Positions 53,229-63,117 of a stretch of DNA of 64,000 nucleotides are shown here, piece by piece. Below the pieces are notes generated by a model. That model worked only from the letters and a program-made list of their open reading frames with translations, was not told where the DNA came from and did no database searches. The stretch covers positions 2,355,001 through 2,419,000 of the forward strand of contig CP032507.1 of NCBI GenBank assembly GCA_008375315.1, written 5' to 3'. The position numbers were made by a program, and so were the translations under genes. This stretch comes from Ectothiorhodospiraceae bacterium BW-2. GTDB lineage: Bacteria > Pseudomonadota > Gammaproteobacteria > Thiohalomonadales > Thiohalomonadaceae. The first letter of the stretch is position 1; the number at the start of each line of letters is the position of its first letter.

Positions 53229-56216
53229 ATGAACTATAGACTGATAGCCGGTCTGCTCTCGGTTCTGGTTGGATTGCCATCGCTGGCTGCTGCCCTCGGA
53301 TTGGGGGAGATTCGGCTCTATTCGGCTCTCAATCAACAACTCAATGCCGAAATTGAGCTACTCTCAGCGGAGCCCGATGATTTAAATCGATTATCGATCA
53401 ATTTAGCCTCCCATGAGACCTTTGCTAAATTAGGTCTTGAGCGCCCGCAGCATCTACTCTCGCTCCGTTTTCAGGTCGAACCGTCGCTTCAAGGCAAAGC
53501 GGTAGTTCGGATCACCAGTCAGGAGAATATTCGCGAGCCTTTTCTTGATTTTGTCATCGAGGCGCTCTGGCCTGGGGGGCGGGTGCTGCGTGAATATACG
53601 CTACTGCTCGATCCGCCAGAGTATAACCGCAATCAACCGGTTAGGGTCGCGGCTCAGCCGCTTCAACCACCACCGGAGTGGGGGGGGAGTGGCAGGGGCG
53701 CTTCGGTTGGGGCAAGCGCAAGTGGCGAGACCTTTACCTACGGGCCGGTGCGTCGTGGCGATACCTTGTGGCGTATTGCCGGTGAGTATCGCTCAAATCA
53801 GCAAGCAAGCCGTCAGCAGATTATGCAGGCGCTGTTTCGGGAGAATCCCGAAGCCTTTATGGAGGGAGATATTAACCGCCTAAAACAGGGGGTGATTTTG
53901 CGCCTGAGCGAGCCTGCGCTGGTGGCGAGTATGGCGTCCCCCGCGGCGATAGAGGCGCTACGGCGTCAGAGTGAGCAGGAGCGGCTACAGATGGCGGCCG
54001 AGGCGGAGAAGCGTCAGCCGGAGCCTGCACCAGAGAAGCCGCCGGCTGATCGCGTTGTGGCTCAACGACCTAATGTTAAACTGGTCTCTCCGAGCGAAGG
54101 GGGGCGTGAGCTTGATCTCTCCGGTAGTGGCGAGGGTGACAACGATAAGTTACAGCAGCAGTTGCGACAGGAGCTGCTGCTAGCACTAGAGACCTCTGAA
54201 GCACAACGGCAGGAGAATAGTGAGCTGCGGCAGCGTCTAGGTGAGTTGCAGCAGCAGTTAGAGCAGGTAAAGCGCCTGATAGCGCTGAAAAATCCCCAGT
54301 TAGCACAACTACAGCAGTTAGCCGGTAACGATGAGGTGCCACCGACAGACAGCGCCGTGGTTGAGACGCCGTCTGTACCGGCACCGATGGTTGAGGCGGT
54401 GGCAACGGCGACTGACCCTGACTCCGATCTGGAGTCGGTTGAGGGGAGTGAGACTAGAACTGACACTGGGGCTGAGGCTGAGGCTGAGGCTGAGACTAGA
54501 ACCGAGACCGACATCGAAGCTATCGCAGTCACAGCTACCGCTTTACAGGTAGAGCCACCGTCCCCTCCACCGCCACCACCCCCGCCGGCTAGAGCAGCGC
54601 CATCGGCACTCGACTGGGTAATGGCTAATCTGTGGCTAGTCGGCAGCGGCGCGGCACTGGTACTGATTCTGCTAACTCTAGTGATTACCATCATGCGGCG
54701 GCGGCGAGGTTTTCAAGAGAGCATCCTCAGCAACGGCGGTTCGTTATCGGTAGCGACAACCTTTGACGGTGGCAGCGGCCCCGATACCTCATTTATGAGC
54801 GATTTGGCCATCAGTGGTCTGAGCACGATTGGGGGGAGTGATGAGGGGAGTAGCGTCGATCCCCTCACTGAGGCCGATGTCTATATGGCCTATGGACGGA
54901 TTAAACAGGCCGAGGAGCTACTAAGTCACGCGATTGAGAAGGAGCCGGATAGACTCGAACTAAAGGTCAAGATGCTGGAGGTTTACTACCTAAAGAAGGA
55001 TCAAAAGTCGTTTGATAAGCTGCTACTAGCGGCCGGCGTAGCGCTACAGGAGCAGGAGGAGTTATGGCGTCAGGTGGTGCCGATGGGCAGGGAGATCTCC
55101 CCCGATAATCCTCTGTTTGCTAATGTCGAAGAGGGTGAGTTTGAGCTGCCGCCCGGCGTGGTTGAGGGAGAGGGGAGTGATAAGCCGTCAATCTTCGATG
55201 ATGTACTCGATATAGGTATCGATCTCGACGAGTTGAGTGCCGAGATGGAGTCAGCGGTCGGCGACGATCTAGATATTGACTTAGGGATCGACTTCTCTGA
55301 GCTAGGAGATACTTTTGGGGGGACCGCGACCGAAGCCGTTAAGAAGGGGGGGGATAGCGAGATGGATGCGCTGCTCAACTTTACGGTTGAGGAGCTAGAG
55401 CTAGAGAGGGGTGATAGCGATAAAGAGAAAGAGAAAGAGAACAGTGAGGCGACTAAACCCTCTGTCGCTAGCGGTGGCGTGGCCGCAGCCGCAACTATGG
55501 ATATGGAGGATTCACTAGGAGAGCTGCTTAACCTCGATCTCAACCTAGAGAGTTCACCGCCCCTGACCGAGGAGAGCGAACGCGACACGGATGAGGAGGC
55601 ACCGCTTAACCTAGACGATTTGGCCGATCTCGATCTGACGCTGCCCGATGAGAACGACTCTCCGAGTGGCGAGGCTGAGCTAGATTTTAGCCTTGAACTA
55701 GACCAGTTAGCTCTGGAGCAGAGTGATGTCGCTGCTGCCCATACTGACAATGGGGGGGGCGATGCCCTGCCTGAGTTCAATTTTGATGATCTAGATATCG
55801 ATTTAACCGAACTAGAGGGGATCGAGGCTACCCCGCCCATCCCTGAGACTGATGCGAGCGATGCACTGCTTGATTTGAGTGAGCTGGAGTTAGATAGCCT
55901 CCCTGAGGTAGCAGAGGATGAGTCGGAGCTAGCCGCGCTAGCGCAGCAGCTTGACCTTGGGGAGGGGAGCGGCGACGATTTTCTGACCGATTTAGGTGAA
56001 ATCCCCGATTTTGATGCCATGTTTGGAGATGATTTGACCCAAGGCGAGAGCGATAGTAGCGGTGAAAGCGTCGAAACTAAGCTCGATTTGGCACGCGCCT
56101 ATATGGAGATGGAGGGGGGAGACGCCGATGCTCGCAGCCAGTTACAAGAGGTACTGGCCGAAGGGAGTGAGGAGCAGAAACACAAAGCGCAGCAGCTACT
56201 GGATAAACTCGGTTAA
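53229..56216 (+). CDS. fimV: FimV-family polar hub protein
   Basis: FimV is an inner-membrane, peptidoglycan-binding protein needed for polar Pil-Chp assembly, cAMP signalling and twitching. A signal peptide (1-22) leads to the conserved N-terminal domain GLGEIRLYSALNQQLNAEIEL (25-45). A LysM motif (YGPVRRGDTLWRIAGEYR near 174), a coiled coil (about 300-355), a Glu/Ala/Thr repeat, a polyproline stretch near 448, one membrane helix (about 465-488) and a long acidic cytoplasmic part follow. The C-terminal FimV motif ETKLDLARAYMEMEGGDADARSQL near 945 is diagnostic. ATG 53229 has AAGGAAAGAGG upstream. fimV-truA-trpF is a common gammaproteobacterial order. Confidence 0.94.
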   Translation: MNYRLIAGLLSVLVGLPSLAAALGLGEIRLYSALNQQLNAEIELLSAEPDDLNRLSINLASHETFAKLGLERPQHLLSLRFQVEPSLQGKAVVRITSQENIREPFLDFVIEALWPGGRVLREYTLLLDPPEYNRNQPVRVAAQPLQPPPEWGGSGRGASVGASASGETFTYGPVRRGDTLWRIAGEYRSNQQASRQQIMQALFRENPEAFMEGDINRLKQGVILRLSEPALVASMASPAAIEALRRQSEQERLQMAAEAEKRQPEPAPEKPPADRVVAQRPNVKLVSPSEGGRELDLSGSGEGDNDKLQQQLRQELLLALETSEAQRQENSELRQRLGELQQQLEQVKRLIALKNPQLAQLQQLAGNDEVPPTDSAVVETPSVPAPMVEAVATATDPDSDLESVEGSETRTDTGAEAEAEAETRTETDIEAIAVTATALQVEPPSPPPPPPPPARAAPSALDWVMANLWLVGSGAALVLILLTLVITIMRRRRGFQESILSNGGSLSVATTFDGGSGPDTSFMSDLAISGLSTIGGSDEGSSVDPLTEADVYMAYGRIKQAEELLSHAIEKEPDRLELKVKMLEVYYLKKDQKSFDKLLLAAGVALQEQEELWRQVVPMGREISPDNPLFANVEEGEFELPPGVVEGEGSDKPSIFDDVLDIGIDLDELSAEMESAVGDDLDIDLGIDFSELGDTFGGTATEAVKKGGDSEMDALLNFTVEELELERGDSDKEKEKENSEATKPSVASGGVAAAATMDMEDSLGELLNLDLNLESSPPLTEESERDTDEEAPLNLDDLADLDLTLPDENDSPSGEAELDFSLELDQLALEQSDVAAAHTDNGGGDALPEFNFDDLDIDLTELEGIEATPPIPETDASDALLDLSELELDSLPEVAEDESELAALAQQLDLGEGSGDDFLTDLGEIPDFDAMFGDDLTQGESDSSGESVETKLDLARAYMEMEGGDADARSQLQEVLAEGSEEQKHKAQQLLDKLG

Positions 56217-56245
56217 GCGGTTAAACGGTCGAACTGTTAAGCTCT

Positions 56246-57031
56246 GTGCGTATCGCTGTCGGAATTGAATATGATGGGAGTGGATTCTGCGGCTGGCAGC
56301 GTCAGCGCCATACCGCAGCGACAATACAGCAGGTGTGTGAAGAGGCGCTAAGCCAAGTGGCCAACCAGCCGCTGGCGCTACAGTGCGCCGGCCGTACCGA
56401 TACCGGAGTCCATGCGGCGATGCAGGTGGCCCATTTTGATACCACCGCGTCGCGTAGTGAGCGCTCTTGGGTGTTAGGTGGCAACGCTAATCTGCCCACT
56501 GGGGTGGTGGTACACTGGGCTAAAGCGGTAGAGAGCCGATTTCATGCCCGCTTTAGCGCCACTCGACGCTGTTACCGCTACCTGATTCAGCAGCGCTCGG
56601 TGCGGCCGGTGTTGAGCGCCCACCGAGTCTGCTGGAGCCGACAGGCGCTCGATATGGAGAGTATGCAGCAGGCGGCGCTGCTGCTCGTTGGCAGGCACGA
56701 CTTTAGTGCGCTAAGAGCCGCTGGGTGTCAGGCGAGATCGCCCTATCGGCTGGTATCGAAATTCAATTTAGAGGGGCGGGGCGACTTTATCTGGTTCGAT
56801 ATCTGCGCAAACGCCTTTTTGCACCACATGGTTAGAAATATCGCCGGGTTGCTGTTAGCCGTAGGCCGACGCGAGCAGCCGCCGCAGTGGGTGGCCGAGG
56901 TGTTGCAGAGTCGGGATCGGCGCCTAGCGGGGGTGACCGCGCCAGCGGCCGGTCTCTATCTGACTGATATCAGCTATCCGGCCCATTTTGGCGTGCCGAC
57001 TGCAATAATGCGGCCCGATTTGATAGGATAG
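56246..57031 (+). CDS. truA: tRNA pseudouridine(38-40) synthase TruA
   Basis: TruA isomerises uridines 38-40 in the anticodon arm. Motifs: GIEYDGSGFCGWQRQ near 5, the catalytic Asp in CAGRTDTGVHA near 50, RFSATRRCYRYLI near 103, and NAFLHHMVRNIAGLLLAVG near 188. Length is 261 aa. GTG 56246 is the start. It lies 29 nt after fimV. Confidence 0.96.
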   Translation: MRIAVGIEYDGSGFCGWQRQRHTAATIQQVCEEALSQVANQPLALQCAGRTDTGVHAAMQVAHFDTTASRSERSWVLGGNANLPTGVVVHWAKAVESRFHARFSATRRCYRYLIQQRSVRPVLSAHRVCWSRQALDMESMQQAALLLVGRHDFSALRAAGCQARSPYRLVSKFNLEGRGDFIWFDICANAFLHHMVRNIAGLLLAVGRREQPPQWVAEVLQSRDRRLAGVTAPAAGLYLTDISYPAHFGVPTAIMRPDLIG

Positions 57032-57035
57032 TGGG

Positions 57036-57668
57036 ATGAGTCGAGTTCATGTCAAAATTTGTGGAATTACCCGCCCTGAGGATGGCCTCTTTGCCGCCGC
57101 CTGTGGGGTCGATGCGATTGGTCTGGTCTTCTATCCGCCGAGCCCAAGAGCGGTCACTCTGGAGCAGGCTGCGGCAGTGGTTGCGCGACTACCACCGTTT
57201 GTCTCGGTGGTGGCGCTCCTAGTCAACCCGACAGTCACGGAGGTCGAGGCGGTGTTGGCGCAGATCGCCCCCGATATTTTGCAGTTTCATGGCCAAGAGA
57301 GTGATGAGTTTTGTCGCCAGTTTCAGCGGCGCTACATTAAAGCGTTGGCGGTACAGTCGGGCAGTTCGGTGGTGCAGTTAGTCTCAGCCTATCCTGAGGC
57401 TTCGGCGCTGCTGCTCGATGCTTGGCACCCTAAGCTGCATGGGGGCAGTGGCGAGGCGTTTGATTGGGGGCTCATTCCCCCCCTCACCCAGCCATTGATC
57501 CTAGCCGGAGGGCTCAATCCCGATAATGTCGCTACCGCTATCGCCACGGTGCACCCCTATGCGGTCGATGTCAGTAGTGGGGTCGAGTCGCGCAAGGGGT
57601 GTAAGGATCACACCAAAATCAGCCGTTTTTTAACCGAAGTAGAGCAGTGTAATGTCAATAGAGTCTGA
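57036..57668 (+). CDS. trpF: Phosphoribosylanthranilate isomerase
   Basis: TrpF performs the third step of tryptophan synthesis. [12 protein letters not shown] near 5 holds the catalytic Cys. [13 protein letters not shown] near 28, [13 protein letters not shown] near 85 with conserved residues, and [10 protein letters not shown] near 156 complete the barrel. Length is 210 aa. It overlaps trpB by 17 nt and is separated from truA by 4 nt, so it is expressed without its own attenuator. Confidence 0.96.
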   Translation: MSRVHVKICGITRPEDGLFAAACGVDAIGLVFYPPSPRAVTLEQAAAVVARLPPFVSVVALLVNPTVTEVEAVLAQIAPDILQFHGQESDEFCRQFQRRYIKALAVQSGSSVVQLVSAYPEASALLLDAWHPKLHGGSGEAFDWGLIPPLTQPLILAGGLNPDNVATAIATVHPYAVDVSSGVESRKGCKDHTKISRFLTEVEQCNVNRV

Positions 57669-58872
57669 TTCATCTACCCAATATCGCTGGCCCGATGCTG
57701 GCGGTCACTTTGGCCCCTATGGTGGTATGTTTGTGGCCGAAACCTTAATGGCACCGCTACAGCAGCTACAGCAGGCCTACGAGCGCTATCTGCAAGACCC
57801 CGACTTTCTGGCCGAATTTGAGCACGATCTGCACCAATTTGTCGGCCGACCGACGCCGCTCTACTATGCCGAGCGCTGGAGTCGGGAGTTAGGGGGAGCC
57901 AAAATCTACCTTAAACGGGAGGATTTGAACCATACCGGTGCCCATAAAATTAACAATACCATCGGTCAGGCGCTCTTAGCGCGTCGAATGGGTAAACAGC
58001 GAATTATCGCTGAAACCGGTGCCGGCCAGCATGGGGTGGCGACGGCGACGGTAGCGGCGCGAATGGGGCTAGAGTGCGTGGTCTATATGGGGGCTGACGA
58101 TATTGAGCGCCAAAAGATCAATGTCTATCGCATGAAGCTGCTCGGGGCGGAGGTGGTGGCGGTCAGATCGGGCACGGCAACTTTGAAAGATGCGCTTAAT
58201 GAGGCGATGCGTGACTGGGTGACTAGCGTCGATAATACCTTCTACATTATCGGCACTGTGGCCGGCCCCCACCCCTATCCGGCGATGGTGCGCGACTTCC
58301 AATCGGTGATCGGCAGAGAGACTCGCGAGCAGATATTGGCGCAGGAGGGGAGGCTGCCCGATAGGTTAATCGCCTGTGTCGGCGGTGGCTCGAATGCGAT
58401 GGGGCTCTTCTACCCATTTTTGGACGATAGTGGTGTGGGGATTATCGGGGTCGAGGCGGCCGGTGATGGCCTTGAGAGTGGTCGCCACGCCGCACCGCTC
58501 TGTGCTGGTAGGCCGGGGGTGTTGCACGGTAACCGTACCTATCTGATGGAGGATAGTGATGGCCAGATTATCGGTACCCACTCGATCTCGGCTGGACTCG
58601 ACTACCCCGGTGTCGGCCCCGAACACGCTTGGCTAAAAGATAGCGGTCGGGCGCGATATGTGGCCGTGACCGATACCGAGGCGCTACAGGCGTTTCACTC
58701 TTTAACCCGAACTGAGGGGATTATTCCGGCACTAGAGTCGAGCCACGCACTCGCCTATGCCGCTAAACTCGCTCCAACGCTCGACCGAGAGCAGTTGATA
58801 GTGGTGAACCTCTCCGGTCGCGGTGATAAGGATATTCATACGGTTGCATCACTAGAGGGCATGAAGGTATGA
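57652..58872 (+). CDS. trpB: Tryptophan synthase beta chain
   Basis: TrpB joins indole and serine to form tryptophan, with PLP. The PLP lysine is in [14 protein letters not shown] near 97. [18 protein letters not shown] near 124, the phosphate-binding [13 protein letters not shown] near 245, and [12 protein letters not shown] near 388 are conserved. Length is 406 aa. Its end overlaps trpA by 4 nt. Confidence 0.98.
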   Translation: MSIESDSSTQYRWPDAGGHFGPYGGMFVAETLMAPLQQLQQAYERYLQDPDFLAEFEHDLHQFVGRPTPLYYAERWSRELGGAKIYLKREDLNHTGAHKINNTIGQALLARRMGKQRIIAETGAGQHGVATATVAARMGLECVVYMGADDIERQKINVYRMKLLGAEVVAVRSGTATLKDALNEAMRDWVTSVDNTFYIIGTVAGPHPYPAMVRDFQSVIGRETREQILAQEGRLPDRLIACVGGGSNAMGLFYPFLDDSGVGIIGVEAAGDGLESGRHAAPLCAGRPGVLHGNRTYLMEDSDGQIIGTHSISAGLDYPGVGPEHAWLKDSGRARYVAVTDTEALQAFHSLTRTEGIIPALESSHALAYAAKLAPTLDREQLIVVNLSGRGDKDIHTVASLEGMKV

Positions 58873-59669
58873 GCCGAATTCAATCCCGTTTTGAAAAGTT
58901 ACGCGCCGCGCAGCGCCGGGGATTAATCCCCTTCATTACCGCCGGCGATCCCCATCCGGATCAGACGGTAGCGATGATGCTGATGTTGGTGGCACAGGGG
59001 GCTGATCTGATTGAGTTGGGCGTCCCCTTTTCCGATCCGATGGCCGATGGTCCGGTCATTCAACGCGCGAGCGAACGGGCGTTAGCCCATGGGGTCTCGT
59101 TGCGGCAGGTGCTTGAGCTGGTAGCGCTGTTTCGGCAACAAGATAGCGAGACGCCGGTTATCTTGATGGGGTATCTGAATCCGGTCGAGGTGATGGGATA
59201 CGCCTCTTTTGCGACCGCAGCTGCTAAGGCGGGTGTCGATGGGGTACTGCTCGTTGATCTCCCTCCGGAGGAGAGCGATATGCTAGCGGCGGCGTTAAAA
59301 CAGCAGCAGATCGATATGATCTATCTTATCGCACCGACCACGACCGATGAGCGCATGGCGACTATCTGTCGTCTTGCTAGCGGGTTTGTCTATTATGTTT
59401 CGGTTAAGGGGATTACCGGTGCCGGGAGCTTAAATAGCGAGGAGGTGGCGCAGCGGGTGGCCCATATTCGCCAATTTACCTCGCTACCGGTCGGGGTCGG
59501 TTTTGGGATTAAAGAGGGTGCCTCAGCGGCAGCGATTACGCGCACAGCCGATGCCGCTGTGGTCGGCAGTGCCGTTGTCAGCCGTATTGAGGCTAACGCA
59601 GCCGACGCAGCCGCTGCCCGCGAGAGTGTCGGAGCCTTTATTGCTGAGCTGCGCCAAGCGTTGAGTTAA
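58869..59669 (+). CDS. trpA: Tryptophan synthase alpha chain
   Basis: TrpA cleaves indole-3-glycerol phosphate and channels indole to Trp[16 protein letters not shown] near 20, the catalytic Glu in [21 protein letters not shown] near 47, the catalytic Asp in [13 protein letters not shown] near 117, and GVGFGIKEG near 214 are present. Length is 266 aa. ATGA overlap with trpB supports coupled translation in equal amounts. Confidence 0.97.
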   Translation: MSRIQSRFEKLRAAQRRGLIPFITAGDPHPDQTVAMMLMLVAQGADLIELGVPFSDPMADGPVIQRASERALAHGVSLRQVLELVALFRQQDSETPVILMGYLNPVEVMGYASFATAAAKAGVDGVLLVDLPPEESDMLAAALKQQQIDMIYLIAPTTTDERMATICRLASGFVYYVSVKGITGAGSLNSEEVAQRVAHIRQFTSLPVGVGFGIKEGASAAAITRTADAAVVGSAVVSRIEANAADAAAARESVGAFIAELRQALS

Positions 59670-59708
59670 GCTAATAATCTAACAGTAGAGATGGAATGAT
59701 AATCGGTT

Positions 59709-60581
59709 ATGAGTAGCTGGCTACAGAAATTTTTTCCCTCCCAAATTCGTACGGAAGGGGGGAATAAGAAGAATGTCCCCGAAGGGCTATGGGATAAGTG
59801 TCAAGGCTGCAACTCGGTGCTTTACAAAGCGGAGTTAGAGCGCAACCTTGAGGTCTGCCCTAAGTGTGGTCACCATATGCGTATTGGTGCGCGACGGCGC
59901 TTAGAGGGGTTTCTCGATCCGGAGCCTCGGCAAGAGTTAGCAAGTGGCGTTGTGCCGATAGATATGCTTAAATTTAAGGACTCGAAACGCTATAAAGATC
60001 GCCTCGCACAGGCGCAAAAGAGCACCGATGAGAGCGATGCTCTGCTGGTGATGCGGGGGGAGGTGAGGGGATTGGCGGTGATTGCCGCTGCGTTTGAGTT
60101 TCGCTTTATGGGGGGCTCGATGGGCTCGGTGGTCGGTGAGCGTTTTGTTCGTGGTGTCAATGCTGCCATTGAGCACCACTCGCCGCTCATCGTCTTCTCC
60201 GCTAGTGGTGGGGCGCGGATGCAGGAGGCGCTCTTTTCGCTGATGCAGATGGCCAAAACCTCGGCGGCACTGACCCGTTTAAGTGATCAACGGCTCCCCT
60301 TTATCTCGGTATTAACCGATCCGACTATGGGGGGGGTCTCGGCTAGTCTAGCGATGCTAGGCGATATCCATATCGCCGAACCGAATGCTCTCATCGGCTT
60401 TGCAGGGCCGCGGGTCATCGAACAGACGGTGCGAGAGACGCTACCGTCAGGCTTTCAGCGCAGTGAGTTTCTGCTAGAGAAGGGGGCTATCGACATGATT
60501 GTCGATCGCCGCGAGCTAGCAGAGAGGATTCATGCCCTGTTAAGTATGATGATGGCAAATCGTACCATAGCAGCAGCTTGA
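59709..60581 (+). CDS. accD: Acetyl-CoA carboxylase carboxyltransferase subunit beta
   Basis: AccD transfers the carboxyl group from biotin to acetyl-CoA, starting fatty acid synthesis. The zinc finger uses C31, C34, C50 and C53. [20 protein letters not shown] near 163 and [18 protein letters not shown] near 201 form the active site. Length is 290 aa. The biotin it depends on is attached to the carrier subunit by BirA, encoded at the other end of this window. Confidence 0.98.
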   Translation: MSSWLQKFFPSQIRTEGGNKKNVPEGLWDKCQGCNSVLYKAELERNLEVCPKCGHHMRIGARRRLEGFLDPEPRQELASGVVPIDMLKFKDSKRYKDRLAQAQKSTDESDALLVMRGEVRGLAVIAAAFEFRFMGGSMGSVVGERFVRGVNAAIEHHSPLIVFSASGGARMQEALFSLMQMAKTSAALTRLSDQRLPFISVLTDPTMGGVSASLAMLGDIHIAEPNALIGFAGPRVIEQTVRETLPSGFQRSEFLLEKGAIDMIVDRRELAERIHALLSMMMANRTIAAA

Positions 60582-60587
60582 CACCCG

Positions 60588-61883
60588 TTGCGCCTAATGA
60601 GTCGAACGCCTAGAGGGGGATCGTTGCCACAGAGCCTCTCTGAATGGTTGCAGTGGCAGCAGCAGCTCCACCCAAAATCGATCGATATGGGGCTAGAGCG
60701 TAGCCGTCAGGTGTTAAACCGTATGGCATTAGTACAGCCTCCGCTGGTGGTGACTGTGGCGGGAACGAATGGCAAAGGCTCGGTTGTCGCCCTGCTAACT
60801 AAGCTGTTTCAACTCGGCGGCTATCGGGTGGGAAGCTATACCTCCCCCCACCTGTGGCGCTATAACGAACGGATAGCGCTCAATGGCGAGCCGGTGAGCG
60901 ATAGTGAGCTGATAGCGGCCTTTAACGCCGTTGAGGCGGCCAGAGAGGGGCAGCCTCTGACCTATTTTGAGTTTGGTACCCTCGCTGCGTTTGCTCTGCT
61001 AGTGAGATGGCGGGTCGAGGTCGCGGTGTTGGAGGTCGGATTGGGCGGGCGACTCGATGCGGTCAATCTGTGGGATGCCGATATGGCGATTATTAGCGCC
61101 ATCGGGCTCGACCACACCGCTTGGTTAGGCGAGACTGAGACTGAGATTGCGCGGGAGAAGGCGGGTATTATGCGCCGAGATCAGACGGTTATCTATGGAG
61201 GCAGAGCGGTTGTCGAAGTGATTGAGGCTGAAGCGAGTCGAAGGGGGGCACGGCTGTGGCGAGCTGGGCGCGACTACCATTGGCAGCAGGGGCATTCGAT
61301 GTGGCAGTGGCAGAGCGATAACCACCGTTTTACCCTACCGCTACCGGCACTGGTCGGAGAGCATCAACTGAGTAACGCCGCTGCGGTGGTGATGTTGCAG
61401 CAGCGACTGCCGGTGTCTGTTTCAATCTCGTTATCGAGCGTTATTAAGGCGCTGCGCCACTGGTCACTACCGGCACGGCTAGAGCGGCGAGTCGTGCAGC
61501 CTGAAGGGGTGGAGTGTCTGCTCGATGTCTCCCATAACCCGCAGGCGGTCGCCGCCCTTAGCGACTGGTTGCGCCGCCACCCTGCCTCTGGACGACAGCT
61601 AGCTCTGTTGTCGATGCTGGCCGATAAGGACTACACCACGGTGATTAAAATAATGCTACCTCTGATTGATCTTTGGTATGTGACCGATTCAGAGGGGGAA
61701 CGGGGGCTATCGGGACGCGAACTTGAACGGGTTATTACGGCAGCGGGGGGAGAGGCCTGCTATCATAGCGACCTGACCACAGTATGGCGACAGCTGCGTG
61801 GTCAGTTGTTGACGACCGATCGCCTGATTGTGTTTGGTTCTTTCTATAGTGTCGCCGCAGTAGGGGCGTTAATTGATGAGTGA
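60588..61883 (+). CDS. folC: Dihydrofolate synthase / folylpolyglutamate synthase
   Basis: FolC adds glutamate to dihydropteroate and to folates. The P-loop VAGTNGKGSVVALL near 56 is preceded by HPKSIDMGLERSRQVL. SYTSPHLWRYNERI near 83, VLEVGLGGRLDAVN near 146, and LDVSHNPQA near 309 complete the Mur-ligase-type fold. TTG 60588 and ATG 60597 are both possible starts. It overlaps dedD by 8 nt or more. Confidence 0.95.
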   Translation: MRLMSRTPRGGSLPQSLSEWLQWQQQLHPKSIDMGLERSRQVLNRMALVQPPLVVTVAGTNGKGSVVALLTKLFQLGGYRVGSYTSPHLWRYNERIALNGEPVSDSELIAAFNAVEAAREGQPLTYFEFGTLAAFALLVRWRVEVAVLEVGLGGRLDAVNLWDADMAIISAIGLDHTAWLGETETEIAREKAGIMRRDQTVIYGGRAVVEVIEAEASRRGARLWRAGRDYHWQQGHSMWQWQSDNHRFTLPLPALVGEHQLSNAAAVVMLQQRLPVSVSISLSSVIKALRHWSLPARLERRVVQPEGVECLLDVSHNPQAVAALSDWLRRHPASGRQLALLSMLADKDYTTVIKIMLPLIDLWYVTDSEGERGLSGRELERVITAAGGEACYHSDLTTVWRQLRGQLLTTDRLIVFGSFYSVAAVGALIDE

Positions 61884-62469
61884 ACAGCTAAAACAGCGCT
61901 TAGTTGGAGCCGTCGTGCTGTTGTCACTGGCGGTGATATTTATCCCGATGCTACTCGGGGGTAGAGAGGCGACTACCCAAATAACCTCCCTTGAGCCGCA
62001 CCCCCCTAAACCGGTATTTAGCTATGAGTCGCTGCCACTGCCAACCCCAGATCAGTTAGTGTTTAATGACGAGACGGTGGTCACCGCCCCAGAGCCGAGC
62101 TATGAACCGGAGCCGAACAAGACACCAGAGCCCTCCAGTCCCCCAAGCCACGATCCTAAACCGACGGTTGCACAACCTGTGACCGAACCACCTGTTGAGA
62201 CAGAGGTGCCTCCCGTCTCAGATAACGCTCTCGCTTGGGTGGTACAGATCGCCAGTGTTACCCGCCAACAGGGGGCGCTGGCGCTGCGTGATAAGGTGCG
62301 TGAGCAGGGACATCGCTGCTTTGTGCTCACTACCGATATTAACGGCACCCGCTTCTTTCGGGTGCGGGTAGGGCCGTTTCTGGATAAGAGCGAGGCGCAG
62401 CGGGCGGAGCGGCAGCTACAGCAGCAGCTAAAACTAAAGGGGCAGATATTGCGCCATGCGTCGCAGTAG
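61876..62469 (+). CDS. dedD: SPOR-domain cell division protein DedD
   Basis: DedD gathers at the septum and supports cell constriction. One membrane helix (about 10-28, GAVVLLSLAVIFIPMLLGG), a long Pro/Glu-rich periplasmic linker, and a C-terminal SPOR domain (about 122-195, AWVVQIASVTRQQGALALRDKV … FFRVRVGPFLDKSEAQRAERQL) are seen. ATG 61876 is chosen over the TTG one codon earlier. folC-dedD-cvpA-purF order is typical of gammaproteobacteria. Confidence 0.92.
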   Translation: MSEQLKQRLVGAVVLLSLAVIFIPMLLGGREATTQITSLEPHPPKPVFSYESLPLPTPDQLVFNDETVVTAPEPSYEPEPNKTPEPSSPPSHDPKPTVAQPVTEPPVETEVPPVSDNALAWVVQIASVTRQQGALALRDKVREQGHRCFVLTTDINGTRFFRVRVGPFLDKSEAQRAERQLQQQLKLKGQILRHASQ

Positions 62470-62475
62470 CTTGCG

Positions 62476-62506
62476 ATAGGCATAGATAGATAGATAGTAG
62501 ATAGAC
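62476..62506. repeat. Short ATAG/GATA microsatellite between dedD and cvpA
   Basis: The 63-bp dedD-cvpA gap holds an irregular run of GATA units (ATAGATAGATAGATAGTAG and flanks). It lies 27-57 nt upstream of the cvpA start and could vary in length by slippage. Confidence 0.6.
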
Positions 62507-62532
62507 AGCGTTCAAGTGAGAGAGTAGCCACA

Positions 62533-63099
62533 ATGGAGAGTATGCAACAGACAGTAGCCGATATCGGCTTTAATTGGGCCGACTATGCGATTTTGGTCAT
62601 CATTGCCCTATCAGTGATCATCAGCGTGATTCGGGGGTTTGCTAAAGAGGCACTCTCTTTAGCCGGCTGGATTATCTCATTTTGGGTAGCGGTGCAGTTC
62701 TCCCCCGAACTACAGCCGCTGCTAGCGGACTATATCGATACCCCCTCGCTACAGCTACTGATCTCGTTTGTGGTGCTGCTAATTATGGGACTGTTTGTGA
62801 CCGGATTTATTAACTTTCTGGTCGGACAGGTAATTCAAAAAACCGGTTTAAGTGGCACTGATCGTATGGTTGGGGTACTGTTCGGGGGGGTGCGCGGAGT
62901 AGTGATTGTCGCAGCTTTAGTCTTAATGGCTAGCATGACACCGATACCGAGCGATCCTTGGTGGCAAGCGTCGCAGCTACTGCCCCACTTTGAGCAGTTA
63001 GCAGCCGAGCTGCAAAGCTATCTGCCGGAGGATATTCCGGCTCGATTTGGTGACAGTGAACTGTTTCAGCAGGTGGTGCCCGCAGAGGGCGGCCCTTAA
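62533..63099 (+). CDS. cvpA: CvpA-family inner membrane protein
   Basis: CvpA is a four-helix membrane protein needed for colicin V export in E. coli and linked to envelope stress; its basic function is unclear. Hydrophobic helices lie near 18-36, 42-60, 70-95 and 108-135. The sequence DYAILVIIALSVIISVIRGFAKEALSL is family-typical. ATG 62533 or ATG 62542 may be used. It precedes purF by 18 nt, the usual pairing. Confidence 0.92.
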   Translation: MESMQQTVADIGFNWADYAILVIIALSVIISVIRGFAKEALSLAGWIISFWVAVQFSPELQPLLADYIDTPSLQLLISFVVLLIMGLFVTGFINFLVGQVIQKTGLSGTDRMVGVLFGGVRGVVIVAALVLMASMTPIPSDPWWQASQLLPHFEQLAAELQSYLPEDIPARFGDSELFQQVVPAEGGP

Positions 63100-63117
63100 C
63101 TCTGAGGAGAGAGGTCG

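Noticed and set aside
55070-56020. 316-codon Ser-rich minus-strand frame inside fimV
   Set aside because: It mirrors the acidic Asp/Glu/Leu-rich fimV sequence and has no motif of its own.
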